In this document: in pieces, positions 34,547-45,607 of the stretch
Layout of the letters: the number at the start of each line of letters is the position of its first letter
Numbering within the stretch: the stretch's first letter is position 1
NCBI GenBank assembly: GCA_946122785.1
Contig: CAMGYJ010000007.1
Location: forward strand, 38,403,587-38,467,586
Reading direction: 5' to 3'
Source of the DNA: Linum tenue
Taxonomy: Eukaryota > Streptophyta > Magnoliopsida > Malpighiales > Linaceae
DNA length: 64,000 bases
Made by a program: the position numbers and the translations under genes
Notes under the pieces: generated by a model
The model's database searches: none
The model's input: only the letters and a program-made list of their open reading frames with translations
What the model was told of the DNA's origin: nothing

Positions 34547-34798
34547 AGCTAGCGTACGCCACCTTACCGTACTCATATCGAGTTTTGCTATTTAGACCAT
34601 GAATTAACGGAGTTTGAGATATGATACTATACCGTAGTCTCTAATGGGCGAACCTGAGTCTCTAATTTTCAATCCAAATCGTAAGATTCATTTAATACAA
34701 AAATAATAACCAATGATTATTATTTTTCAAAATATATCAAAGTACAACTAATTGGTCTGAACGAAGATGTATATTGCACATTGAGTGTACGCTAGCCT
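34547..34798. mobile_element. Degenerate MITE with GCTAGCGTAC inverted ends
   Basis: The left end has AGCTAGCGTACGCC and the right end GTGTACGCTAGCCT, inverted relative to each other. The interior (GCTATTTAGACCATGAATTA, then TGATACTATACC near 34625) resembles the interior of the element at 57331-57725, so the two are distant relatives. Target duplication not clear. Confidence 0.5.
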
Positions 34799-34984
34799 TT
34801 TCCACCATTATATTAAAGTACAACCAAACTTGCTATGCTTCTATATTACCTTCAACAATTTATGAATGATATCAAATCGAAATGTTAGTTATAGAGACAC
34901 TTTGTCTTCACTTCATATTATCATCCAATATCAAATGTGTGACTGATTTGTAATTGGAATTGTGTGATAACTTAATACAAACAT

Positions 34985-36523
34985 AAAGGCGCCTTGTTGT
35001 GAAATTAGTACAATAGATGAATGTACAGGACATTGGTCAGGGTATGATCATGCGTTGGTTTTACAAGACACCGGTCCGTGTACGTCCCCCGCTGGTATAT
35101 AGGATATCGGTCAGGGTATGATCCCGTAGTGGATTTACAGGACACCAGTCTAGGTATGATCCACGGTGGTATACATGACATCTAATGTAGTACCCGGGGA
35201 GTATGACTTGGAAAATTAAGAAGTAAAAAGCACTGAATCAACCTAACCATTAGGGATGGCAACAAAACCCGAACCCACGGGTACCCACACGACCCAACCC
35301 GGTCAACGCGGGTAAAATCCGTGTTGACGTGTTTTGGGTTTAAATCCGCTCACTATTCACCGGGTTGGGTTTGGGTTTAGGTAAACCCGGTCCATGGGTA
35401 CCCGCCCACATCCATATAATTAATTTTCTCGATATTTAACAACTAATCTTATTTATGCTTGTGGAGACATGTCTAATTTTTTCTTTTGAGTTGTGTAGAA
35501 TGAAGTTGATGTTATCGAGTGGAGAGTGAAGAAACTTAATTGAAAGAAAGAAGCTTTCAATTAATCATGTTATTTATGGATAATTTGTGATTTTCTTCAA
35601 TTTTCTTGAGTTTTCTAGATTGTTGTTGACCAATTTTTATAGTTAATTTGTGATTTTCTTGAATTTTCTAGAATTGTGTTTTATATATGGATAATTTTTA
35701 TTGAGAGATTGATATTTGACTTTAATTTTGATAGGAACTTGTTATTGTAAATTTTTCACGACAAAACCCATGGGTACCCATAAACCCGCGGATACCCAGC
35801 GGGTTGGGTTGGGTTTGAGTTTTTCAAACCCAGTGGATTTTACGCCGAGTCTTTTTCAAAGATAAACCCATGGGTTTGGGTTTGGGTTTGGCAAAACCTG
35901 ACCCAACCCGACCCATTGTCATCCCTACTAACCATGCATGTGATAAAATCCTTGTATAAAGATTACTTATGATGTGGTTAAGTGATGACTTCTTATGATG
36001 TGATATATGAAATGTGCATGTCGATGATCATGGTTATGTGATGGTTTTCTATGGTGTTTTAGACAATGATTTACCATTAGATGGCGTGATGTTTTGCTTT
36101 GTTAGACGGGGTTAAATGGTGATGTCGATATGATGTGATACTTGATTCATACATGTTTATACAGTGAGTTATCAAGAGACTGGGTGATGGTCCTTACGTT
36201 GTTAATGTATGAATTCTTTGAGTTTGAGATGATGAATTTGGTATGGCATGTGGTGATGAATGGATGTTTATTTGTCTAATGAGATATAGCATATCATATG
36301 TATCTTGACAGTTAAGTTAAGCGAGTAAGGGATGAGAGGTGGGTTATGGGAAACTGACTAATCCATATTTTGCCATGGTCAATGGAAGGGACAATAAGTC
36401 CGTTCGAGCTCTACTCTTAAAGGTAACGGAGAAGAATTATATCATTATCTTATGATCGGGTTATCCGGTGAGTATAACTGTTACTAAAAATAGTAATTCT
36501 AATATATGTATTAGGGTGTCACA
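34985..36523 (+). mobile_element. Remnant of a long LTR (Tekay-like), 5' truncated
   Basis: Degenerate units of about 55-60 bp (GGACA(T/C)(T/C)GGTCAGGGTATGATC pattern, 35020-35180) are followed by GATG-rich sequence. It ends TTAGGGTGTCACA at 36523, like the GGGTGTTACA end of the Tekay LTRs. No LTR start was found on the left. An hAT MITE (35251-35927) is inserted within it. Confidence 0.5.
35251..35927. mobile_element. hAT-type MITE rich in CCCATGGGT/GGGTTTGGGTT
   Basis: This 677-bp element has terminal inverted repeats TAGGGATGGCAA and TTGTCATCCCTA (11 of 12 match) and perfect 8-bp TSDs CTAACCAT (35243-35250 and 35928-35935). Long GGGTTTGGGTT-type subterminal repeats occur at both ends. No coding capacity. 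It is a common plant hAT MITE type. Confidence 0.92.
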
Positions 36524-36993
36524 TTTTTCTTATGGTTAATCAAAATTGGATTAAGCACTAGGGTTGCAAATTGCGAACCCCTTCTCCAAAGTACAAACCT
36601 TACAGATAATAGAAACTACTCAATGAACAAACTGCTAAGAAATAAGATTTAGAAAACCTATCTATGCATCATTAACTCAACTGATCAGCATGGTTTGGCA
36701 GCTAGTATCCATTTTACTTCCTCTTTAATTCTTCCAGCTAGCGTACTGGGGAGGCAAATCACATCATCATGAGTCCTGCAACAATGTTCTCTCCACACAT
36801 AACTGATGCATAACGACCACCTTAACCTTCCTTCACCTTTTGTCCCTGTACCATTATTCCACTGCCGTACTACCCATGTTATATGTTCCTGCCATGAATG
36901 AAAGACAAGGATACTGCAGAATCAAGACAGAACAGTGCACAGAATATGCCTACTATAATGGAAAATAGAGAACAGATGATCCCTTGACTCTTC

Positions 36994-37281
36994 TCCACCT
37001 GGACAGAGAACACACGAACCTTCTCCAGCCAAACCCCAACTTTGCAGCTTATCCTTTGTTACAATCCGACTGAGAACTACAAGCCATAATAACAGACTGT
37101 GCTTCGGGCTATATGGTTTACTCCAAACAACCTTCTGTCCACCTGGACAGAGAACACACGAACCTTCTCCAGCCAAACCCCAACTTTGCAGCTTATCCTT
37201 TGTTACAATCCGACTGAGAACTACAAGTCATAATAACAGACTGTGCTTCGCGCTATATGGTTTACTCCAAACAACCTTGTG
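36994..37281. repeat. 144-bp tandem duplication within LINE fragment
   Basis: Two copies of a 144-bp unit (starting TCCACCTGGACAGAG at 36994 and 37138) differ at only a few positions. The duplication repeats the zf-RVT-encoding part and creates a false duplicated peptide (MAGEGSCVLCPGG and LAGEGSCVLCPGG). Confidence 0.88.
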
Positions 37282-37765
37282 TCAATCAACTAAGGGCTGA
37301 GGGGATCTAATAGTTTGCCAGACAAGTTTAACAGAGTACTTTGGAAAAATCTTTCCATCCCAAGGAAGTGTATTACCACTACCAGATATATGAGATCTTA
37401 CTCCAATTCTACTTTTCAAGATTTTTTGCCAGATCCAAGTTCCTGCTGATTGATCTGCTATATCCCATATGGACTTAAGCTTTAATCGATATTTCTTTAC
37501 CCACGCAACCCGCAGAGAGCCAGATTCAGCTAGTAGATTCCAGATATGACGAACTACACAAGCCTGGTTCCATTTTTTTGAAATCCCTTATCCCCAAACC
37601 TCCTTCATTCTTTGGTAGTGCCACAAAGTGCCAAGCCACCAATGACTTCTTTCTCATACTCGAACCTCCAATACCGCACAATAATTGATTACATATCCTT
37701 TCAATATCTTTTAGTATTCGTTGTGGCAGCAAGAACAAGGCCATCCAGTATTGCATGATGCTAGT

Positions 37766-38091
37766 GATAACATAAGACACTAATTTCAATCTACGTGCAT
37801 AACTAAGTTTCTTTGTCTGCCAAGTTCTTATCCTCTGTGTTATTTTATCAACAAGCACTAAGCAGTCAGCAGATTAAAGTTTACCTAAAATGAGTGGTAC
37901 TCCAAGATAACGAATGGGCAAACTCCAAGATAACATAAGACACTAATTTCAATCTACCTGCATAACTAAGTTTCTTTGTCTGCCAAGTTCTTATCCTCTG
38001 TGTTATTTTATCAACAAGCACTAAGCAGTCAGCAGATTAAAGTTTACCTAAAATGAGTGGTACTCCAAGATAACGAATGGGCAAACTTCCC
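37766..38091. repeat. 163-bp tandem duplication within LINE fragment
   Basis: Two copies of a 163-bp unit (GATAACATAAGACACTAATT at 37766 and 37929) are nearly identical. The junction lies at GATAAC, which also occurs in the unit's far end (AAGATAACGAATGG), so microhomology probably set the breakpoints. Confidence 0.85.
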
Positions 38092-38699
38092 AGGGGGAAT
38101 CCAGTAAAGGAGGAAATCCATTGCTTCTCTTCTTCAGGAATTCCACAACAAAACAGTTGACACTTAGCAGGGTTACAACGAAGTCTAGATTGAACATAGA
38201 ACTGTGCTAGCACCCTTTGTATACCAGCCACCCCTCTTATGGATCCATTTGTAAAGCACAAATGGGTGATATCTAGTGTTTTACAACGTGGATGATATGG
38301 AACTTGATTATCAACAGCTTCTTTATGTGTTAGACATGAGAAATACTCCATTGCCACTGTGAACAGATATGGAGAGAGGGGATCTCCTTGTCTTAGAACC
38401 TTTCCAGTGGAAAATTAACCACATAGGCCTCCATTAAAAGAGACACTGAGCTTAGGAGTGATAACACATGCCTATATAAGTTTAACATAAGATTATGGGA
38501 ATCTCATAGCTAGGAGCATTTTAAATAGGAAAGACCAATTTACAGAGTCAAAAGCTTTCATTAGATCAATTTTTAGGACACATCTCAATGTAGTATTCTT
38601 CTTATGATAATCCTTTACTAGCTCACTAGCCATCAAAATATTGTCACTGATTAGGTCGCTATTGGTCTGTTTGTTACTATTGGGTATTTGGTTTTTGCA

Positions 38700-38830
38700 T
38701 TGATGGTAATGCTTTTTGCGACGGTTTTAAACCCCTGCTACTGGTCATTATGGCCCAACAATTAACTGCACTCCTGAATTCCCGAAAAGCTAGATTTAAC
38801 GATGGATTTAGCTACCTGTAGAAAAACGTC
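38700..38830. mobile_element. CACTA-like subterminal fragment
   Basis: AAACCCCTGCTACT at about 38731, followed by GATTTAGCTACCTGTAG near 38806, resembles the subterminal sequence of the CACTA-like end at 59300-59404 (AACCCCTGCTACTAAATCCC). No CACTA terminus is present here, so it is a fragment at best. Confidence 0.3.
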
Positions 38831-39337
38831 GCTAAAACATACAAAAATTAACCTGCTGGTTCTTTTCAAATTTTTATGAACTGTACCCTTAGAATTCGAC
38901 AATACCAATTATCCACGCCACAAATTAACAAATTTTCTCACAGTACACATTACTCATACAAGGAATTATCCAAAGGAAATTGAACAAAATATTAACTCAA
39001 CAATCAACCGCTTACAACCAAAGGAATAATGTCAAACTTGAACACATATTAAGTTTCAGCAAAAGAACCATAATATCAAACTTGGCTTTCTTCTGAATCA
39101 CCCACATCATATAATGCAATGCTTTCTTCTGAAATTCATCTTATTACACGGCCAACCAAACAATTTACACGACCAACCAAACAAATAGAAGCCAATCTTC
39201 AGTTTGATTAGTTAACATAGAAGAAAATCTCATAAACAATCAGCCACAGATGTCATCAAGATAACATATATTGTGCAAGAAAGAATCTTAGAAAACTGAA
39301 TAAGGTAAAGGACACAATTCCACCGAAGTCAGAATTC
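38831..39337. other. Intergenic, nothing recognised
   Basis: AT-rich, with no open frame and no inverted ends. A short direct repeat (AATGCTTTCTTCTGAA-like, near 39085 and 39118) is present. Confidence 0.35.
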
Positions 39338-39347
39338 ACACAAGCAA

Positions 39348-40104
39348 TGCAGTTAAAAGCGCGATTCTACCTAGAAGCAGGAAATGGATAAAATCGTAAA
39401 ACGTAGAATCTAAGCGTAAAAGCGTAAGTTTTTGACGCACCCTCTAAAATAGCTAAAATATGTTAAGTACAACATATAGTATGTAAAATGTGAGTGTGTA
39501 GATTTTAGATAAGTGAATAACTACTTTAAATTCATAATTAAAATGTAATATCTAACACATAAACTATTTTGTGTTGACTCAAAAGTAGAGAAAACTCATA
39601 ACATCTTAATAATAAGCTCATAAACGTAGATCGTAACCCGTAAACGAGCTTGAGAATCCAAATTCTCATAAGCTGGTTTGAGTTTACATAATTACATACA
39701 ATCAATTACCGATAAACTTTTATCGTAACCCAGGTAAGAGCCACAGGTGAAGATTAAGAGAGAAGACTGATAGAAGGTCAACGGCTATTGAGAATACCAT
39801 TAGGTGTTTTTTCAACCTAATGTGAAGCCCCTATCTCGACACTAGTTGTAGAACGAGTGATGAATCATGTTTTCCTTTTATTTTTATTTTTTTGTTGATA
39901 TATCTCCAAAATTACATCATTTTGGGCCAATTAGCACATTTTTATGAGATTATCAAAATCGTATAAAAACCCTTCAGAATCGCGATTTTACCAATTTTAC
40001 CCATGTTTTTACCAGTTTTTGTGACTAAGCGACTTTACGTATAAACTTAAACGTTTTGGTGGCCTATGTTTTTACGTTTTAATGCGCGATTTTGACTGCA
40101 CTGC
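39348..40104. mobile_element. MITE-like element, probably Mutator type (10-bp TSD)
   Basis: This 757-bp element starts TGCAGTTAAAAGCGCG. The complement of its right end reads GCAGTGCAGTCAAAATCGCG. Flanking direct repeats ACACAAGCAA (39338-39347) and ACACAAGTAA (40105-40114) match 9 of 10. The 9-10-bp TSD suggests a Mutator-type MITE. Interior rich in CGTAAAA and TTTTACG motifs. No coding capacity. Confidence 0.5.
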
Positions 40105-40664
40105 ACACAAGTAAAATTAATGGGTACCATTTCAAATAAGCTTGTGACCAACATGCTTTTCCTTCCTTGTCTATCCATTAAAGGCAATGATTGTTCCTGG
40201 AGAATGGGTATATGATGGAAATTCAACAGATATCATAACAAAACAATGCTTAGGAATTTACCAAATATAGGTACAAATCTGGAAGATAGGTACATATCCT
40301 ACTACTTATGCGATACTTTCAATATTTAGATCCAAGTATAGAAGAAACATAGTCTAAGAAACTGCCATTAAAAAGATTCAAGAGTCTAAGGTGGTTAAGA
40401 CATGTCAAACAATTAGTATAGCAGCAGCTTCAACTCTACTTTTCAGCTTCCCTATTTCATGGAACTCATCCTCAACTTTCACAATATGTTGACCAATCCC
40501 GTTCACAAAAGAGTTTAACATAAAGCTAAAATTCTTGAGCTTCCAATTTTTAAATCAAAGCTTCATTGATCTGAATGATGCAACTGACCTTCAAACCATC
40601 TTGTGGAAGTGACGTGTCACCTTCCTGATCTTCATGACCATACATAATCAATGGGTCCGATGAG

Positions 40665-41006
40665 CATAGTTAGTAAAATACAGTACGGGAAACTTACGTA
40701 TAAAATACGTACGGGTATTTTACTTCGTCTGTATGCTATTGTTACGTTTAATAGTACGTTTAAAAGTTACGTTTAATCATTTTAAAAATAAATATATATA
40801 TTAATAATAGTAAAGTTAGTAATTGAATTCATTAAATACGGATATTAAACGTGTTATACGGGTTTTATACGTGTTTAATACGGGAGCCATCAAATGAACG
40901 GACAAAAATGAAACGGCTTGACAATAATACGGATACGGAAGTTTTAAACGGATAAAGTACGTACGGGTACATATACGTGTATTAAACGGAGTATTTACTA
41001 ACTATG
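40665..41006. mobile_element. hAT-like MITE inserted in a CHASE-domain exon
   Basis: This 342-bp element has inverted ends CATAGTTAGTAAA / TTTACTAACTATG and perfect 8-bp TSDs CCGATGAG (40657-40664 and 41007-41014). It carries many ACGT/GTACGGGTA motifs. The TSD falls in the codons for Asn-Ser-Ser-Asp of the receptor pseudogene's exon 4, so the host exon reads on after removal of the element. Confidence 0.9.
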
Positions 41007-41417
41007 CCGATGAGTTGGTCACATCATAAACATTCACCAAAACTGTTTGATTCCTAACTAGTTTTCCATGCAAGTTCTCAACTAGGAACTCCACATTAAA
41101 TGAACCCCCAAGATATTTGTTTTCATCATTCAGCTATGCACATATTTAGTACATCACTAATCCAACTGTGAAAGTAGCTCTGATACACAGGTCACTGTTA
41201 GCAATTACCCTGCAGTTGCTTCAATTTGTTGTTGTATTGTGGAAGATGAAGGAAGCTTGGACTTGTAAACTGGGAATGTGAACACTACACCGAGATGATG
41301 GGAGCCAAGTAGTATGAAAGGCTCTGTAATCGCAGCTTTCCCTGTAGACTGAGCTCGCTCGCAATATGTTTTCTTTATCCTCCTACATAATAGTTTGGAA
41401 GCATACAAGCATTAAGA

Positions 41418-42072
41418 ACTAGGGCTGGGAAACGGTGCGGTCGGGTTCAGACCAGACCATATCTACGGTCTATGGTCCAGACCAAGAGGCTGAAGTATAG
41501 ACCACAGACCAGGCCACTGACTATACGGTCCGGTCCAAACCACCACTGTGCGGTCTGGTTCTGTTTGGTCTGGTCCAGATAAACCATACTCAACGAAAGA
41601 TAAATAATTTGTTTACTCAACCACAAAAAATTGAACCAATAACCAAGAAAAATAATTTTATTTGCCTGAACAGATTAATCCTAACATGCATGAATAACTT
41701 TGATACCCTAAATCTTAGTACATAACAAAGATACAAAGTAAAAGCATCTCAACTTGCACCATAACGTCATAAACATTAACATAATGTCATATGGAGAAAC
41801 ATATATATCTACTCTCTGGTTAAATGTAGTTGTGAATGAAAGAGGGACGAGATTCACAAAACTAAGGTTGAGACTTGTTTGTCGTTGTGGGAGTTGGGAG
41901 AGTGGTCGAATGTGCTGTTAACACGTATTCACAAGTCGGTTGGGTCCGGTAAACCGCGGTCTAGACCAGACCAGACCAGACCAAGAGATCAAAACATAAA
42001 TAATACAGACTATGGACCATACCAGACTATACTTAACAGTCTACGGTCCGGACCAAACTGCCAAAACAATTG
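41418..42072. mobile_element. hAT-like MITE remnant, GGTCCGG/AGACCAGACC-rich
   Basis: The left end TAGGGCTGGGAAACGG resembles hAT MITE termini, and the GGTC(T/C)GG-type subterminal repeats occur at both ends in inverted orientation. The right terminal repeat is missing, so no TSD can be read. It occupies the intron between exons 2 and 3 of the receptor pseudogene. The composition is like the intact element at 49800-50241. Confidence 0.5.
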
Positions 42073-42560
42073 AGTGGAGATGGAAAACAAGTCAACCGAA
42101 AAGGTGAAATGCTAAGCTAATTTTTTCCTCCCCAGACAACATGTCAATGACCGTTCAAATGTTGTTCTGCAGTGTACTCAGCAAACGTGTCCTGGTGTGA
42201 AATTTAAAGAAATATCAAGCAAATGTCTTTGAGGGTGGGAGCAAAAAAACATTTATAATAGAACAAAATCTAATTAAAGAAAGACCGAACTTGGTCAATG
42301 GTAGAAGGGTTCTTGAAGTAATGGAAAGAGGAAACAATGATGGCAAGGGCATGGACATGGTTCACGCTAGCAATGAACTGATCCTGCAACATTCTGGCCC
42401 TTTGGTCGCACATGCTCTGCAGCAGTTCTTTCCCGTCACTCTGCCATCATCGTCCATGTAACTGAAAGGCCACATAGCAATGCCACAAGTCACCATGACC
42501 CACCCCACCCATGCCTTGGGGATCCAATCCATGTATGCCTGTCTTGGAGCCTATTTGCTA

Positions 42561-42871
42561 CTCATATTCTTGTAGCAAGTGTTGGTTATGGAACTGTCGG
42601 CCCCCTTTAAATTATAGAGGAACACATATCCCAGAAAGTTGTGGGTATCAATAACCCAGAAAATTTAAAAAAGTGGGAGGAACTAAAAATGGGCATAAGG
42701 AAATCTGAAACCTTTCGATAAACACAATCGTACAACTGCCGAATTTTTTAAAAATGAGGGAGCTGAAAGCAACAATGGAGAGTGATGGACTCAAGCAAGT
42801 TCACAAATCCAAAATACTGGAGCAAATTACTTTCTGCTTAGCTCTCTGTTGTAACTCATTATATATATGGT
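42561..42871 (-). other. Upstream of receptor pseudogene, no further exon found
   Basis: Minus-strand sequence 5' of exon 1. No start codon in frame with a credible N terminus, and no domain. It ends at the MITE copy at 42872. Confidence 0.35.
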
Positions 42872-43225
42872 GGCTACTTCGGTGCACTCACTTTTTTGGG
42901 TGCGTTCAGTGCACCCAACTCTAAAAGTGGTAATAAAACATCGAATTTTGAATGTTGATGGGTAGCATTAGTCTAATATGTTGATTTAATATAGAATCAC
43001 AAATAATCAATTATCATAACCCCTTAACCTTCAATTTTGAATTCCAACCCAAAATCCCAAATTGTAAACCCTAACTCTAACCCTAAATTTCTAAACCCTA
43101 AATCATTCAAATTAAAGTAAATCTTGAATGATTTTTGTACAAATTCATGTGTTTTTTTTCCATCAAACAACAAGTGATGACTGATATTGTTTTCACTTGA
43201 ATCACCTTGTCGAAATGATGATTAT
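42872..43225. mobile_element. MITE family B, copy 1, left part (split by Athila element)
   Basis: It begins GGCTACTTCGGTGCACTCAC, then TTTTTTGGGTGCGTTCAGTG. Its continuation is 49552-49587, on the other side of the Athila-type insertion. About 340 bp is clearly similar to copy 2 at 61439 (shared AAAATCCCAAATTGTAAACC, then ATTAAAGTAAATCTTGAATG). No coding capacity. Confidence 0.75.
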
Positions 43226-44160
43226 TGATAGGGCAAAAGCGTATGCCTTAATCCTATCTCGTAGTAAACCGGAAAGTCCGGGTATCGTCTCTCTGGGACT
43301 GGTACAACCTTAAGTTCTATCAATTTTGTAGAGCAAACTATAGGTGAAAATGGTTGAATGAGATTATTAACTACTAGCAAAATAATTAAACTAATTAAGG
43401 AAAGTAAACTTGTCGGGTTTAAATCAATGGGAGAAAGCTCTGGGAGAAACACCAGGATTCACTACCTATCCTATCCAGATTAATTCACATATTCCAATCA
43501 ATTTAATCCATATATCTACAGCCAGGATATCACTACTGTGCTAGCTATCCCTGTCGGGAATTACTACGTACTAAATAATCAATTCAAATCCTACTGTCGT
43601 AGCTCAATGAATTAACTATATAGTCTGAAGATCGATATCCTATTTAAGACCGCATAGCATCTTATTTAATCCACTGTCGCTTCGATAAGTTACTATGTCA
43701 CATGAAATAGGTTCAGTTATTAGGGTTTCACTGTCGCTAATAACCTAATTAACTACAAATCAATGTATTGGTGGCCAGTCAACACAAAGCATTAAGCAAT
43801 TTCATGCAATAGAGATTGGAAGAAAAGAATCATAAATCAATCCATCAAATCAAGAGATAGCTACATCCTATGGTGTTTCCCCCAGAAATTGGGGTTTAGT
43901 TCATGACGAAAATAAAGCACACAATCATGTTTATAATCATCATCGTATTAATTGAAGCTAAAGGAAAAATACTGAGATTCTCGAACGTAATCCCGGCACC
44001 AATTCCTTCTCGCTTCAATCGCCTGTTGCTTGCTCCGCGCGATAGCTCGCTTCGAACTCCGCGCTGCTGCTCTCCCCAGCCTTCGCTGCGCCGCTTCCCG
44101 TCGTGTCCAATTAATTCCCTTCTTCCCCTCAAAGTCCCAGCCGCCTCTCTTTTTTCAAGC
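43226..44160 (-). repeat. Truncated 3' LTR of Athila-type element
   Basis: It aligns with 48208 to about 49140 of the other LTR with roughly 1.3% difference by eye. The alignment ends abruptly at TTTTTTCAAG/CAATTAATAA. The missing part is the first ~400 bp of the LTR in element orientation, where its promoter would lie. Confidence 0.88.
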
Positions 44161-45250
44161 AATTAATAAAGCGTGAGTCTCAAAAACAAATGGGGGAAGC
44201 CTTTCGCAAACATGATTTTAACTTTAAGCACATCACTACCCTTTATGACAAGGAGAGGCTTTCTCTCTTTCCGCTTTTGCTTGCCGAGAGGTCGTATTTA
44301 GTACAAGTGGGATTTGTTTCTTCTACCGGTGACCGAGCAAGAGCAATTTCTGCTTCTTAGCGCTCGCATAAGGGCTTCTTTTAACTCCTTTTCCTCGGTC
44401 CGTGTGGAGGGTCATTGCATCCTCAAATGGCACTTCACTCAACTGGGGATCGTACTTGATAAGCAATATCGTACGATCGCGAACCGATCTCAATTGAATC
44501 TTTCCTCATCCCCATGTGCAATGAGTGATTGCCTCACACGATTTTGGCATTTTTACCCACACTTTAATTGTTATGGCAACTTTCTTATATTTTACTTGTC
44601 AGGTAGTGTTTTCTCATTTATAAAGATACAGTTCACCCCATCATAAAACAATCAAAACAGAGAGACTCGTTGCCAAATCAAAAGCTCACAATTGATGCAA
44701 GTAAGCACGGTATCCAAACTTGTCGAGTGGTCAATGTTCTCCACCTAACTACTTCACCAAAAGTCATTACACTATCCTCACAAAAGAGAATGTTGCTAAA
44801 AGAGTTGCTCATTCCAAGCATATCAAGTCAGTCAAAACATAAAGCTCATTTGTGAAGAACTATGCAATTCAACACTAGTGGGGTGATTTCGATGATTTCA
44901 TTCAAGCATAAACTCATTTCACACGCATCACAGTCCTTTACATCATGTTACCACAAGAGTACAAGGTTTTGTTTTTAATTTTCTGATTTTTTTGGTGTTT
45001 TTGGCCATTAGCTTTGCACAGGCAGACTGCTTTTTGCACAGGCAAACTGCATGCAGTTTGGCTGTGCTCAACCTAATGGCAATTTTTTTTTTGGTTTTTT
45101 TTTACCACATGCAATAGGGACAAAAAAACACTAAGACTCACCACCCCACACTCAGGATGGAACATTGTCCCTAATGTTCAACTCCTACTCTAAACATGCA
45201 CGGGTTTGACACAACAAAAAAAAAAAAAATAAAGAAAAGAAAAGAAAACT
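44161..45250 (-). other. Athila internal 3' non-coding segment
   Basis: This lies between the protein-coding remnants and the truncated 3' LTR. On the minus strand it contains GGGACAATGTT and GAGTGTGGGGTGG (45130-45180), the conserved phrase before the 3' end of Athila/Tat elements, and direct repeats of GCACAGGCA(G/A)ACTGC (45017-45070). No reading frame is supported. Confidence 0.6.
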
Positions 45251-45313
45251 CACCTTGGGTTGCCTCCCAAGAAGCGCTTGTTTAACGTCCTCAGCCTGAC
45301 GTTCATGGAGCTT

Positions 45314-45562
45314 TTAACCAATGGGTATGGAAAGGTATCCAGAATACCCTCCCGAGCAATGATAGAATGCATAACCTCCATCCAACATATGAGTCACCTC
45401 TGCAGGGCCAGGTGTGCGAAAATTGGGTATGACCTTCTTAACTTGCATGTTGGACCCTTTAGTGAGGCATAGGTGGTATTGCAGCGCCTCAAGCAAGTAC
45501 TCTTCCTGTTTCAATGTTAGTGAAGAAGGAATAATAATAGGAAGATTGAAATCCTTACCCAA
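45314..45562 (-). pseudogene. Athila pol remnant (pre-RT linker fused to RT scrap)
   Basis: The frame contains LPIIIPSSLTLKQEEYLLEAL, the Athila segment just before RT. After unrelated residues it reads MLDGGYAFYH and GGYSGYLSIPI, corresponding to the RT motif normally written DGYSGYNQIP. The RT between is deleted, and the catalytic Asp of that motif is Gly. It is followed by sequence typical of the end of Athila pol. Confidence 0.6.
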
Positions 45563-45607
45563 ATATCTATACTTGAGGTGCCCTGGAAAGGATTTCTGCC
45601 CTTGCTT

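Larger units (their letters stand above)
36680..38672 (-). mobile_element. 5'-truncated, internally rearranged LINE fragment
   Basis: Minus-strand L1-type ORF2 pieces are present. RT motifs A and B are near 38540-38660 (SDNILMASELVKDYH, VLKIDLMKAFDSVNW) and RQGDPLSPYLF near 38385. YLGVPLILGK follows at about 38045, then the connection region at 37526-37858 and a zf-RVT segment at 36922-37176. Where the catalytic FADD should follow THLCF near 38245, the sequence jumps to TNGSIRG, a short deletion removing motif C. Stops and frameshifts occur throughout, and two local tandem duplications are present. No endonuclease, ORF1 or TSD was found. Confidence 0.8.
40419..42560 (-). pseudogene. AHK4-like: Cytokinin receptor histidine kinase pseudogene (CRE1/AHK4-like)
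   Basis: Minus-strand exons match the sensor half of plant cytokinin receptors, membrane histidine kinases that bind cytokinin through a CHASE domain. Exon 1 (about 42560 to 42291) has a membrane helix (WVGWVMVTCGIAM) and [23 protein letters not shown] and [11 protein letters not shown], then a donor at 42290. Exon 2 (42191 to about 42126) keeps DTFAEYTA, then jumps to IDMLSGE, so most of it is deleted. Exon 3 (41382-41209) gives ENILR, then after a frameshift TGKAAITEPF, LLGSHHLGVVFTFPVYKS and IEATAG. Exon 4 (41116 downward) gives YLGGSFNVEFLVENL, VYDVTNSS and, beyond an inserted MITE, DPLIMYGHED. A last piece (40419-40510) reads HIVKVEDEFHE. The acceptor before exon 4 reads AA instead of AG. 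The kinase and receiver domains are absent. SMCDQRARM and VNHVHALAI point to the AHK4 branch, from recall of the family. Confidence 0.85.

Noticed and set aside
43896..44166. Mirror open frames in the LTRs at 43.9 and 48.9 kb
   Set aside because: They are the two copies of the same Athila LTR segment, not a duplicated gene.
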